From Ixodes scapularis (taxonomy: Eukaryota; Arthropoda; Arachnida; Ixodida; Ixodidae), in assembly GCF_016920785.2 (NCBI RefSeq), contig NW_024609846.1, positions 109,606,831-109,670,830 on the forward strand: a stretch of 64,000 nt of DNA, written 5' to 3'. Below, in pieces: positions 33,483 through 45,237 of the stretch (the stretch's first letter is position 1; every line of letters starts with the position of its first letter). The position numbers and the translations under genes were made by a program. Below the pieces are notes generated by a model. The model was not told where the DNA came from. It saw only the letters and a program-made list of their open reading frames with translations, and did no database searches.

Positions 33483-34029
33483 ACAAGATTCAAGAATGAG
33501 GGGAGGAGGAAGATAAGGAGGTGAGGAGGGGTATACCTTCCCCTCAGTACTTCCCTCCTCCTCCTCAAGAGCTGCGCTCTAATTCGGCGTTACAGGGAGT
33601 TGTAAACGGCTTTCATTTTTTAATTCGAGATTAAAGAAAGAATATTTTATATGGCAAAATTTGTAAATTCACTCAATTAGGTATGATTGGCTGTCTCTAT
33701 AGGATTCATTTTATATCAGATCCGTCGTTTACTTGCCATCCCATGACATCAGACCTTCTGAGGTCACAGTTCATAAATATTTGATAGTTAAACTTACCTT
33801 ATAAATGAACAAGTAGAACAACCTTCACAATTTTAGCTGGGTTTTCGTCTAAGCATATAATAAAGTGAAAGGCGTGGGAAAACTTTTCAATATTCAAATT
33901 AAAAATATTTGGCCAAAACTTTTCGCTTCAAACTCAAAATCCACTATTTGCATATGACTATAACTTAGAATAAACCGTTTTTCAAAATTGTCATCGGCCC
34001 GCTTCAGTTAATATTTTTGTTTATTTTTG

Positions 34030-34350
34030 ACCCCGAAACGACTCAGGACACGGATGATCGCATAATTACCTCACGGGATATACTCGGAAGCAGGCCTGAA
34101 TGTAGCGGGTCAAACAGTTTCGAAAGAATATACAGGAAAGGAGACAAAGTGAGGCCTTCTGGTGCTCAACGAGAATGTACGACGACCACTGCGGGGTCTC
34201 TGTCCAAAAAGCCATCTGTGATTCCACAACAAAGCGTCCAACCATTGAGGTGTTTCTTGAGGTTATCAACGAAAAAGGCAATTTTATTTGAACCTGCCTT
34301 CGTGTTTACTCGAGCGGCTCTGAAGAGAACAAATAAGTGAAACAAGCGCC
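34030..34350 (-). pseudogene. Possible LINE reverse transcriptase relic
   Basis: A minus-strand frame reads FLDRDPAVVV, a stop, then EGLTLSPFLYILSKLF. This resembles the LINE RT block 'FL.dR....v......RGtPQGsvLSPlLF.l' of the I/R1 groups. It has an internal stop and no catalytic box that I can see. The assignment rests on one motif and could be chance. Confidence 0.3.
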
Positions 34351-34684
34351 GGCTTTCAGCACAATGTGGGGACGGCTTCCTTGAAAACTAATAGGGAAGA
34401 GGAGACGGTGACCCGCTGGGTGTAAAAATGACAGCACATATCCTACAAAGGCGAAGGGAGAGGGGGGTGCAGACACAGCCAAGACGGAACACTCAGAGAC
34501 ATATTGCACGAGCACCGACACCTACAGATGGTCCCCACATGAGAAGAGTGAGACAAAGTCGGTGAAACGGACATTGTTCGCCGCCCCTACCACCGTGGGT
34601 GCCGCTTCCTTTATCTCCCGGTTTCGTGCTGACTCGATTCTCAGTCGTGTGCTAAACCAGACAATTTTTCGTTTGTTTAATGCG

Positions 34685-35278
34685 TGGAGTTACAGTTACA
34701 GTTACCCAATACAAAAGAAACAGTCTTACAGTTACAAGTTACCAGCAGTAAATAGTAACTCGTTAGCAAAAAGTAACTCTAGTTACCAGTAACGCATTAC
34801 GCATTACTATAGTAGCTAGTTACTGCCCAAGACTGCTTGTCATGCACGGTCTGGATACGAGTGCTTCGCTCTTACCAGCGCTTTGGTCGTATACAAAGCG
34901 GCCTTTGGAGCGTCATCTTCGATGTCGCTCATCAAAAGCATTGGCTTATCAATTATTGCAAATAAATTATGCACATCAAAATGCTGAAATGGCGAATCAC
35001 GCAAAAAAAAGAAACATCCTTTGGGTTTAAATTTTTCTAATTTCTCAGTTTACCTTTCTTCTTACTGTATAGTGTAACAAATAAAATAAGATTGTGTTGG
35101 TTTGTGATTTCTTAAGTCCAATTTTTGTACTGTGACGAGAAAGTAACGGCGTTACTCTTTTTGCAGTAACTGTAACATTTTACTTTTTGAAGCTGGTGAC
35201 TGTCACTGTAATAGTGTTACTTTTCCCCCCTAGGTAACTGTAACTGTAACACTGTTACTTTTTGCTGTTAACGTGCCC
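34685..35278. mobile_element. Fold-back element with GTTAC/GTAAC subrepeats
   Basis: Two blocks dense in AGTTACAGTTAC-like words (34690-34830) and GTAACTGTAACTGT-like words (35145-35278) flank a ~310-bp AT-rich centre. The blocks are roughly reverse complements, both ending at a GCC.A.GACT...like motif (CTGCCCAAGACTG; GCCCACGACTGA). Confidence 0.55.
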
Positions 35279-36507
35279 ACGACTGATGACTAGGTTCAAT
35301 TTCTTTGTTATGCTGTGGTAGTAAACACCGAACCGTGGGGACAAGTTCAAATAAAGCACCCCTTATAGTTTGATCTCCTGCCCATCGTATTATCGGGCAC
35401 CGAACAATGGTTCTGAGCACTGCGACACACGCCATACTGCTCGACATTTAGAGTCTTTACCCAAAAGGAGACTTTGCTATCTCTGACGACTTAAATTTTC
35501 CAAACATTGACTACGTTCATCTTACCACGAGCAGCTCGAATGCTGCGCGAGACTTTTTCATGTTTCAATTTTGACCTCACCCCAGTTGTTGAACAACCCA
35601 CCCGTGGCGACAATATTCTTGACCATACCCTTACAAGCACACCAGAAATAATAAAAACTGTCAACTGTGTTGCTGGCTTAAATGACCACGGCATCTTGAT
35701 CATCGAGTTATCTATCCCTGTGCCGACGCTGAGCCCAACTGTTCAAACAATTTGTGAGTTATAACAAAGGTGATTACTACGTCACCATAAATCGGAACGT
35801 GTCATCGTTCTATCAGTCGTATGTCGAAAACCTTCGTTCAAGATCGGTGGAAGAAAACTGGTTACTATTTAAAAACAAACTTAATATTTTAACTGAGCAA
35901 TTTGTTCCGAATGTTATTGTACAGAGCGACGGGCATAACCCCTGGTACAATATAAAACTTTACAATCATTATAAATAACAAAAAGAAGCGCATGTATAAA
36001 AGAGCTAAAAAAGTAAATAATAACAAAGTCTGGGACAAATATTTTTCATGTCTCAAATCTTGTACAGAGCGTAAGGTTGACGAAAAAAAAGTTATTTTTT
36101 TAGGCCTGCCAAAGAATTCTGCAAAGTAACCCCCAGAAGTTCTGGAAGGTATTTTCACCCAGAGATAATACTGACTTCATCCGACTAAAGAATGAAAATG
36201 TAGATGCCGTGTGTGAGCCACATTGCGCTACAGCTTTAAACGAATATTTCTCTTTCATACTATCAAACGAAAGCGTTGATCATATACCTATATAGTTTGC
36301 CTTGCTCTGGTTTTGAGCCCATGGCCCCCATTGACACTAACATTTCTGCTTCCAGAATACTTTGACTTATAGGTTTAAAACTCTCATCATCTTGTGGTCC
36401 AGACAATATTAGCCCCAAAATTCTTAGCAACACCAAAGTAATATGTAGTGAATTCCTCACATTCATATTTTCTTAGTCATTACAGCAGTATTGCCTATAC
36501 TCTGTTT

Positions 36508-36688
36508 CACCTTCAGTCCGAGCACAGCGGATGCTAGGAGTTATCCCAGCCAATCCAGCGTTGAGAGAGTGTCATGTGACCTTGAGCTCCCTGCGTCGCT
36601 CTGGCCAACTGAAAGGTCACACGACTTTCTCCCGACGCTGTATCGGCTGGGATAGCTCGTGGCGTCCAGTGTGCTCGGACTGAAGGTG
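36508..36688. mobile_element. MITE inside the CR1-like LINE
   Basis: CACCTTCAGTCCGAGCACA at 36508-36526 is the exact reverse complement of 36670-36688 (19 bp), and the arms continue imperfectly to TTATCCCAGCC / GGCTGGGATAG. The 181-bp element interrupts the RT frame just before LDWKLGKAIPVF. No target duplication is obvious. Confidence 0.8.
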
Positions 36689-37837
36689 GAACGGCGTACA
36701 CCATTGGACTGGAAGCTGGGGAAGGCCATTCCGGTCTTTAAAAGCGGTGATCGTGTGCTGGCCTCAAACTATCATCCCATATCATATTTAGAAGCCAATC
36801 ATATTTTTTACAATCATCAACATGAATTTCGTAGGGGTTTTTCATGCGAGACGCAACTCTTTGAACTCAAACACAAGTTAATCACTAACCTTGACTCGTA
36901 GGGCCAAACCAATGCTGTATTCCTCGACTTCTCGAAGGCATTTGACAGAGTTCCCCATCGTCATCTAATTTCAACACTTTCTATCCTGGGTATCGACCCT
37001 TTGGTCCTTTCTTGGATTCGTGACTTTCTCTTTTCTCGCACTCTGGCTAACCATATGTCAGATTTTACTAACGTTATATGTGGGGTTCCACAGGGGGCAT
37101 CACTAGGTCCACTACTGTTTCTTATTTTTATTAACGACTTATCAATTGTAGGCTTTGCTTATGATTGTGTCCAATATCGCAATATTACTTTGTCTGATGA
37201 CCATCTGAATCTTCCGAGTGACCTTGACCTGATTCATGCCTGGTGTTTCAAATGACTTATGTCATTAAACATACCAAAATGTAAAGTACTTCGCTTTACT
37301 TGAAAACATGTAACACCATATTTTTCGTATTCCATTGGCTCTGGACTAATCATCTTTGCCTGCCTCCATCTTTAAATATCTTGGTGCAACACTGCCTAGT
37401 GACTTAACCTGGAATAACCACATTGAAACAGACTCAGCAGAGGCTTCGCACACTCTCGGGTACATCAAAAGAAATCTGAAGGTGCCACCATCTCATCTCC
37501 AGAAAATGGCATATGAGACTTACGTTGGACCTAAGTTGGAGTATGCAGCAGCAATTCGGAATGCTCATCAAATTTATCTCATTAACCATCTTGAGTCAGT
37601 TCAAAATCGCACGGCCAAGGTTGATTCTTAATGATCATTACCGAAGAACTAGAGCCTCTGCACTGAAATTCCAGCTGTATAAGTCGCGCCATAAGATATC
37701 ATGCTTAACCCCATTTAATAAAATTTTCTATTATAATCCAATGCTTCATAACCCACTCCTACTTCCTCCTGGAAGAGCATCGTCACGACTAAACCATCCA
37801 TGTCACCATATCTCGGATCACAAACTATTTCAACCAA

Positions 37838-38575
37838 TCGGAGAGGGAGAGAGAATAAACTTTTATTCTGAGCATTTCAGCACGATGGTCTCTGCCAAAT
37901 GGAAGGGCTTCCCCCTTCACGAGATCCTATATGCTGCCTTGTGTGCCTGGCCCCTGTTGACCAATTGAAGCTGATTTTTCAGGGCGGGGCTGGACAGCAA
38001 GTTCTCCCATCGCTCTACAGGGGGAAGGGTGGGTGTAGTGGGTGGTCTTGATTGAATCTACACTCACCTATTTTGTGACGGAGGGTTCCTATCTCTTGGC
38101 ACACTGGGCAGTTCCCACTGTATTGAGTGGGGAACATATGCAACTGAGTAAAAGGAGGTGAGGGAAGGACCCTGACTGAATTTGCCTATACGCTACCTGT
38201 TCCTCCAGCATTAACTTAGGATGCGGGGCTGGCAGTCTTCACCTTTCCTTGCAGTAGAGTGTGACTAGCATTTCCTTTTAGGTCACCATGGGTTGGTCCT
38301 GTACCTCTTCGATGGCTGTGGCCCGGCAAGTCAGCGCGCAGGCCTGCTGGTGAGCAAGTTTGTTGCCCTCTACCACGAAGTGGGCAGGTACCGATTTAAA
38401 TTCTATGGGCTCCTTTGGGGGTCTTTTGTTTTTGAGCACCTGCAGCGCTTTTCATGACACCGAGCCCGACTGGAAGCTCCGGTATGCTTGGTGTGAGTCG
38501 GTGATTAGCCTGGTTCTGCCCGGCAATAGGTGACCCCGTCTTGTTCCGCAATGCTTCGATTACTCTTTTAGCTAG
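37838..38575 (-). mobile_element. 5'-truncated LINE with RNase H domain
   Basis: On the minus strand, sequence around 38515-38290 reads LITDSHQAYRSFQSGSVS, a stop, then LQVLKNKRPPKEPIEFKSVP, AHFVVEGNKLAHQQACAL. This is the C-terminal RNase H of an I-group LINE (the TDS motif with its catalytic Asp, the PAH..V.GN..A motif). One stop codon breaks it. The 3' end is at 37838, where AATAAAAGTTTATTCTCTCT lies on the minus strand. It inserted into the 3' part of the CR1-like LINE, so it is younger. Confidence 0.75.
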
Positions 38576-38756
38576 TGTATTTATGTACCAGTTTTATTTC
38601 ACACACACTTGTTCTCACTGTTTATATTACTCACCAGCCCTGTAGGTGTCAGCCACGTGTCTGTTCATATGTTGATCTTTTGTATTTTTCATGTACTCCC
38701 CCCCCCCCCTCCCCCCCGCTCCTTATGTAATGGCCCTGCTGGGACTTTTGAAGTTA

Positions 38757-38757
38757 C

Positions 38758-38786
<29 letters not shown>
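38757..38786 (+). repeat. (AAT)n microsatellite, tail of the CR1-like LINE
   Basis: About ten AAT units follow GGGACTTTTGAAGTTAC, and the composite repeat copy B begins immediately after. Confidence 0.9.
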
Positions 38787-38790
<4 letters not shown>

Positions 38791-39936
38791 CTGCCAGTAA
38801 CATTGGAAGAATTTAGGAGCGGGGGTGGGGCCAACAAGTTTGAATTCCTGTGCCGACGCAACTTCACAGATAACTTGAGCACATTATATCACATTCCCAC
38901 TCGATCTGATAGGCATTCCTAATCAGTTTTATTTTCATATGTTCAGTGACAATGCAAGCCAGTTTTAAATACTCTACTTTTATAATATTACTTTTCCGTA
39001 CTTCTCACTGCAACATTTTCATGGCGAGTATACTGTTCCCCAGATCACGAGAGCCGCGCACAAGTAGCGAGCCTCAGTTTGGGTATCTAGGACGTAGTAC
39101 GTAGCTGTTGTGCGTCTCACCTACGCACTGCAAAATCTGCGTAAAACGATCCAAACTTCTTTCAGCAAGCGCTGTGACCCAAGGGGGTATCGGAGGTCGA
39201 GTGTGTTAGCGCACCGCAGCTCGTACGGCGAAAGGTCCCGCTGCCAGGGATCCCCACCCCTACCCGTTTCGATCTGTTGTGAGGCACAGACCCCAGGCTA
39301 GCAGTCGTACTGTAGTGGCTAAATTTTCTCATCTACAGCCTGAAACGGTATCGCCAGAACCTAGACAGGCCGATCGCACGCTATTTAAAATAGTGAACGT
39401 CTTATTTTCTCCCGCTGTGCCCAAAATGACGACAGTGGATGCGATTGAAAGACCAGCGGATAGGCGGGCTACCACTCTTGCCTTCGAATCGTTCGGGAGT
39501 CGGGCACCTGCATTTGCACCATGACTGAAGAAACAGAAAGAAGCGACGTCAAATCACATCGACACAGAATCACTCCAAGCATCCTTGCTTGTGCCCTTCA
39601 GCTTTGTGCGCCGTCAGCCGTATCAACGCTAATCAAAATTAACAACGCCTGCCGCGCGCGTTCCGCTGCTCATAGAAACAACAAACAATCAGAGTACTTT
39701 GCCGCAGAAAGTTACTTCCGCCAGTTTTAGCGGAATGCGGAGCTCAACCCCTGCTGAACCGACGTTATTCAAGGTATTGAATTTGGCGTAAGGGTAGTGT
39801 GTTTGGGGTATGCGAAAAAGACTACGGTATTGACTATGGCGTACGCCGAAATGACTACGGTATTGATTTTGGCGTACGCCATAACCACTACCGTAGTCGA
39901 AGCGGAGGGGTAGTGAGATCGGCGTCCTACACCGGC
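38791..39936 (+). repeat. Composite dispersed repeat, copy B
   Basis: Reverse-complement partner of 1198-2381. It starts CTGCCAGTAACATTGG directly after the (AAT)n LINE tail and ends CCTACACCGGC. It carries the SINE at 39187-39337 and the GGCGTACGCC palindromes at about 39820-39898. Confidence 0.85.
39187..39337 (+). mobile_element. Degenerate tRNA-Ser-type SINE (copy B)
   Basis: Plus-strand equivalent of the copy at 1797-1948: A box region GGTCGAGTGTGTTAGCGC, then TTCGATCTG and the tail CTCATCTACA at 39337. It lacks most of the B-box arm. Confidence 0.65.
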
Positions 39937-40762
39937 GCGCCGGCTGGACGCGACTCTGAGGCGCGCATTGCCCGGGCATCTCGGGCTTCGTGCATGACGC
40001 TGGGCTCCCCTTGGCCGTTGTTTATTCATGTTTCTTTTTTACGTTATTATGGCCGAATGCATGGGTACTCAGAGTGAGGCAAGAATTTCTTGTAAAACAA
40101 AAATAATATATCTGATGACCAACTTTTTACAATTCAATTCTGAAACACTTCTTATGGCATATGACACATATCGCGATGATTCGAGCCCGTAATGAATTTT
40201 TACAATGGTGTAGCAAAGGGCAAGATTGATCAGCGGGTCGTTGAAGTGCGCTACTGCGTTGAATGAACAGTTGTTAACCGAGCGACAGAGAATCTGTCTC
40301 GAACCGATGGTTACAGAAAGGCCGCGGGTTTGATAATTATGCAACATAAATCATAATATCTCTTGTGAATGTGCAACTAAATGACTAGAGAAACCGTTTG
40401 TCATCATTTCCGCGAGTTACGAAAAAAAAAAATACCAGTCAACTTCAACTTCCCGAATGTGCTGCTGATTTTCGGGAACTAAATGCGCGAAACAATGCTA
40501 AATATTGTATTTAAAAACACCACCAAGTTCGATTTTGATAGGGGCGGACATTGTGCCCGGGAAGACACATTTGATATGTTATTTTACTATTAGAATAGGA
40601 TTGAGGCAATGTTGACAAAGTCATGACCTGTACTGACGCTTGTGTGCCGAACAAATCCCTTAATACCCTGCTAGTATTCCTACCCGTGGCGACACCTCGA
40701 AAAGGTGAGAAGACCGATTTTCCGTGACGTTCAAGCGTACCATCTGAGTAGGCTCGTAGAGG
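39937..40762. other. Non-coding stretch
   Basis: Open frames without domains. Nothing repetitive recognised except short A/T runs. Confidence 0.4.
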
Positions 40763-40972
40763 CCGGTTCACACATCTGCGTTCCGAGCTACAGGAACGAC
40801 AAAAACGACACGAACGACATGACACCGGGACAACCATGACACATGATTTCTTGATAAAGCTGCTCATTGCATTATCTGTCACGCTCCGTAATAAGAACAT
40901 AATCGTCCCGGTGTCATGTCGTTCGTGTCGTTTTTGTCGTTTCTGTCGCTCGAGACGCAGATGTGTGAACCG
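40763..40972. mobile_element. MITE with ~70-bp terminal inverted repeats
   Basis: The left arm CCGGTTCACACATCTGCG ... AACGACATGACACCGGGAC is mirrored by GTCCCGGTGTCATGTCGTTC ... CGCAGATGTGTGAACCGG. The centre is ~75 bp. The arms contain the phrase CGACAAAAACGACACGAACG. The arms are nearly identical, so it is fairly young. The outer target duplication is not clear. Confidence 0.85.
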
Positions 40973-41577
40973 GGCTTGGGATAATAGACCGACCTCACCG
41001 CCAGTTTCGCAACGCCTTCTCTGTCGCAATGGTGGTCTTTCCGCACGAGGGTAAACGCCACTTTGCGCGTGTCGATCACGAGCCGTCTCGTGCACTACCG
41101 CTGCCTCCTGTGAAGTACAACTATGGCTGCGTCAGGCACGCTCCAGGCAGTTGGTGAGATCGGTCTATTGGTCAAAGCGAGCGGCGCGCTCTCGTTTTCT
41201 TTCTTTGACGGGGGTGTTTACAGATATTGCGTTTTCCTGGTTGATAACAATAAACTATTGATATGTTGGGCCTGAAATATTCACTACAGTACACACGGAT
41301 GAGCACTATATAAATAGGATTACGCTTCCAGCGAGAGCTCGCGCACGTAGAATTGGTCAGCTGCCCTATGGCAAAGAAGACGACGTAGATGATTGAGGAG
41401 TTTCAGCGATGGTGTCACCGCCCTGGCGGCCCGTCGCCGGAAGAGAAAGAGGGGGATAGGTTCGCTGGGCGTTGGCTCTATGTATATGCGTTGGCCGCGA
41501 ACGTAGGCTTATAAACTTCGGCAGCAAGAATATTACGTGGCTCTAGTGTTCCGGTACGAGCAACAGAGCTGACACTA
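40973..41577. other. Non-coding stretch
   Basis: No supported gene. GGAAGAGAAAGAGGGGGATA at about 41440 has a reverse-complement partner near 44440, part of the inverted-segment cluster that follows. Confidence 0.4.
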
Positions 41578-44330
41578 TCTACTACGACTAGCTACGACCA
41601 CCCGCCGAAGCGATGCAGACGTCGAAGGAGCGCAACCTGTGTACTACGCAGTCAGTCGCCGTCGCCCGACGCAGATCGTTTGGCATTCAGGGCTGCCCGC
41701 CCCGGATTCTTCGTTCGTACTTTTAACCGAGTATTATTTCCTGTGCTTGTGTATGTGCTCAGTGGTTGGATATGGACCTCATAGAGCAGTTCTTCAGACT
41801 CAACAGCGACTGAAAGTTGACGGCGGAGGGGCTTGCAGCAACGCTTTCGATTGGTGCACGGGTGTGACGACTACAAAGGTAAATTTTAAGATACCTGCTA
41901 GCATCGTGGACCATAGGCGCTCTATGTTGACGCGATTTTAAGTTTAAGTACTCCGTGCAAAGGCGAATCTATCGCGTTTCTAATTCACCTTTGTTTTTGT
42001 TGTTGTTTTTATCACGCACGACCGACTACTAAGCAAATGCTTCTGTACCGATCACGGAGTGAATGACTTCGGCCTTACATTGCGGAACGCCCAATAAAAA
42101 GTAATGTTCGTTCGGCGAAAAAACTTCCCTTTTGAGTGACCTTCTTTTATTGATCGATAATTTCTCCCGTATCTAGGTGCTTTAATCAACGTGATCGATT
42201 AGGTTTGCATCCCTAGTTAAGACATTTTGCTGCCACACGCGGCACTAATGCTTGGCACGATGTATGCCACTGGTGGTATTGTGAACTGGTTTACTTCCAA
42301 AGCTAAAAGTGTAACAGGTGGGACCATTCAGTTTGCTAAAAATTTGATGATATGGGAATTTCGTTGCATAACTAGCGTTTTACGTTTAAGATTGATAAGA
42401 AGCCTGCTCATGTGATGATGCATGTCTACAGCATAAGCATTGCAGATCCAGAATGGGTGTGCTCGTGTTTTTAATGGTCCAAATGGGTGATTACACGGCG
42501 ATCAATATTGCGGTGGAAAACTGCCCATTGACTCGGTGAGTTTTGATTGTGACCACTGGTGTGCTCTTGGCAAATTATGTAACGGCACACCTTTTCTCCG
42601 ACCATCTGGCTTCATGGAACGTCGCGTCTAGACGTGCTTAAATATGTTTATTTTAAAGCTCACAGTTGACCCCTCTGCATCATTACAGGAAGGCAGTCTC
42701 AAGCCGCAACAAACAGTAGTGAATATACAATGCATAATAACAGGCAGTGTCCAGGCGTATAGTCCGCAGAAGCCAATTTAAGCCGAAAAATGTTTTTTTT
42801 TTTTTTTTTTAGATAGTTTGCATTTGGCGTATAATCCGCAGGGCCTGGTTTCCGCGCCCAGTGCATAGTCCGCCAAGCTGGTGCGTTGTGTCTTCGTGCT
42901 TTTTTTCCTGGGTGGCATTTTCTTCACAAGTTCTTCGGCGAATGCTATTGAGCCTGAAGAACTGCTCTTGAGGCCCATATCCAGTCACTGAGCACATACG
43001 CAAGTACAGAAAATAACACTTGGTGCCAAGTACAAACAAAGCACCTGGGCGGAAAGCCGTGAATGTCAAACGAGCAGAGTCGGGTGACGACGACTGACTG
43101 CGTTGCATTCCGTCGACGCCTGCATCGCTGCGGTGGGTAGTCGTAGCTAGTCGTAGCGAGATGATCTTCACTTCAAGCAAGAAATCTTGTTATACCATAG
43201 TCAAGATATGTGTGCAAGTGTTCGACGACGTGGGCTCTCTCACGTTGGTGCAGTTGTCATCGAGAAAGGTACACATCAATTATGTTTGGCATTTGAGGCT
43301 GAAACAATGACGCATACTTTATCTAAACCTAAATTTATCGGTCTGCGGCTACAAATATTTTCGTTGACGTTGCTTAGATGATGTAACCATTCAGGCCTCG
43401 CATTAAATGGTGTTGCGAACTCTTCGGCTGTGTATGAAAACCTATTTTTGCCCTAATAAAATACATTTTCAAAGGACACGTGCCTTCTGCTGATACATAT
43501 CTTCCAATTTGCAATGCAGAGGCGAAAAGAAAATCAACTGTGTACATCTACCACTTAGCATAAGCACCTTTTGCCATTCATTCTTGAGCACACTCAAATA
43601 TCAGCTTAGGTTGCTCTTGTTTCAGAAGCTTTGCCCTGTTTTGTAAAAAGAAAAAAAAGTTTAAAAAAGCTTTACCTTTGTTCTCCTTCTGGCATTTAAT
43701 ACAGACTTGTTTATTTTGCACATCACACACAGCAGATATCACCGTGGTACGTACAACTCGAACGGCCGATGAGACTATTGCTATTACAATAAAGCTTTCC
43801 ACAAAAGCCATAAGGAGGCTTGCAGGGGTGCACAAGCACATCGAAATGAGATTGGCGCTTCCGGGGCTTGTTTACATTATGCATAAAAAGAGGACGATCG
43901 GCGACCAGCTGATCGCAATATAACACCAAGAATACCGATGTTTTCATACATATAACGCAGGATAAAGACCTCAATCGTCCCTTGTATGCTGTAGCTGTCA
44001 TACTTTCCTTCCAACCAGTTTTTAGCACAAGTAACTAGAACCGAAGAGTTCGCAACACCGTTTAATGCAAGGCCTGAATGGTTACTTCATCTAAGCAACG
44101 TCAACGAAAATGCTTGTAGCCGCAGACCGATAAGTTTAGCTTTAGATAAAGTACGCGTCATAGTTTCAACGCGCCAACATTGTTAATATGCACCTTTCTT
44201 TGGACCCGCGTACATTCGGTTCAACTTGATGACAGCTGCACCAGCGTGAGAGCTCACGTCGAACACTTGCACACATATCTTGACTATAGCAAGATTTCTT
44301 GCCTTCGACTGGCTTGAACACTTCATTTGT
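41578..44330. repeat. Cluster of inverted duplicated segments
   Basis: One continuous block, 42930-43432, is matched in reverse complement by two separate segments: 41578-41810 (landmarks CGACTAGCTACGAC, TGTGCTCAGTG, GGATATGG) and 44045-44320 (landmarks TTCGCAACACC, GGCCTGAATGGTTAC, CGGTCTGC, CACGTCGAACACTTGCAC). The arrangement suggests an inversion or two nested copies of one element. Frames in the block share MCSV(V/T)GYGP; I cannot identify a family, and the shared peptide follows from the duplication. Confidence 0.7.
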
Positions 44331-44552
44331 AGCATCACGGTAGGTCTTGGTTGAAGCGATGATCGTCTCGCACACGTAAGCAAACAGAGAACGACACGCT
44401 TTGTTTAATCTGTACGCTACCGGTCTACGGACGTCGCAAATCTATCCCCCTCTTTTCCGCCATGTTGGATCGATCGGAGCGCCCCCTATATTCGCTGAAA
44501 CTCCTCATGCTCCGACTCTACAACAATGCAAACACCTCGTTCATTGGACTTC

Positions 44553-45237
44553 TAAAGACTAGAGCACTATATAGCTCCTTCGGCGCAGAGTAGCGCAATC
44601 TAGAACGCTATCTCTCGGCGACTAGCGGCGAACACCCGGGGGCTCCAACTCCGGTCAGAAATGCAAGGGGAACGTGAAAAAATCATTGTTTCCTCAATAT
44701 TGTGGACATGTGCGGAACGTAAATAGTTTTTGTCATAATAAAAGAGCAGTTTAGAATAATTTGCGCTAAGTTGCGTGCCATGTAAGGACATAATAAAAAA
44801 AAAATTGCCTGAGCGGCATCATGCAACAGACGACGCGGTGACGTAGCACCGTCCACGTGACCCGCTACGGCCAACCCAGAAAGTCCATCTCCGCTGCGTA
44901 CAAAAATCGTCTGCTTCAAACGCCATTGCTTTGGAAATTGCCTTCTCAAAATTTTCACACGTATCCGATATTATAAAAACTTTGATAAAGTGTTTAGTGC
45001 TTTACCAACTTCACGACAGACTAGTTTCGAAAAGTGTGAAGTTGGCGTTTATTTTTTAATCAGCCGTGTGGAGTCGATCTCCATGATTCTCCCATACGGC
45101 GGGTCGCCTCCTAGAACCCCGAGTACCACGTGACTCGCGCCGCGCTGCTCCGTGGGCCATGTTGTCGGCGAAGCACGCGGATCAAAGGATTGCGTTACTC
45201 TGCTCCGTAGGAGCTATATAGTGCCCTATTGAAGACT
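44553..45237. mobile_element. Non-autonomous element with ~45-bp terminal inverted repeats
   Basis: AGAGCACTATATAGCTCCTT near the left end and GGAGCTATATAGTGCCC near the right end are the outer parts of imperfect ~45-bp arms (CGCAGAGTAGCGCAATC / GATTGCGTTACTCTGC). The interior has no coding motif. Confidence 0.65.

Larger units (their letters stand above)
35440..38786 (+). pseudogene. Dead CR1/Jockey-like LINE ORF2 (interrupted)
   Basis: Plus-strand frames in order: the end of an APE endonuclease (LNFPNIDY at about 35490; PTRGDNILDHTL; GLNDHGIL, the 'SDH' region), then reverse transcriptase (KAIPVFKSGDRVLASNYHPI at 36723; FLDFSKAFDRVPH at 36920; GVPQGASLGPLLFLIFINDL at 37081), then thumb-region frames up to 37836. 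The catalytic box that should read F-A-D-D is FAYD (Asp to Tyr), and several stops and frameshifts are present, so it is dead. It is interrupted by a MITE (36508-36688) and a minus-strand LINE fragment (37838-38575). Its 3' UTR resumes at about 38576 and ends CTCCTTATGTAATGGCCC... with an (AAT)n tail at 38757-38786. Confidence 0.85.

Noticed and set aside
42809..43180. 123-codon frame with MCSVTGYGP as a THAP-like exon
   Set aside because: The second zinc ligand would be Tyr in both duplicated copies and no Pro/Trp signature follows. Similarity between copies is explained by duplication.
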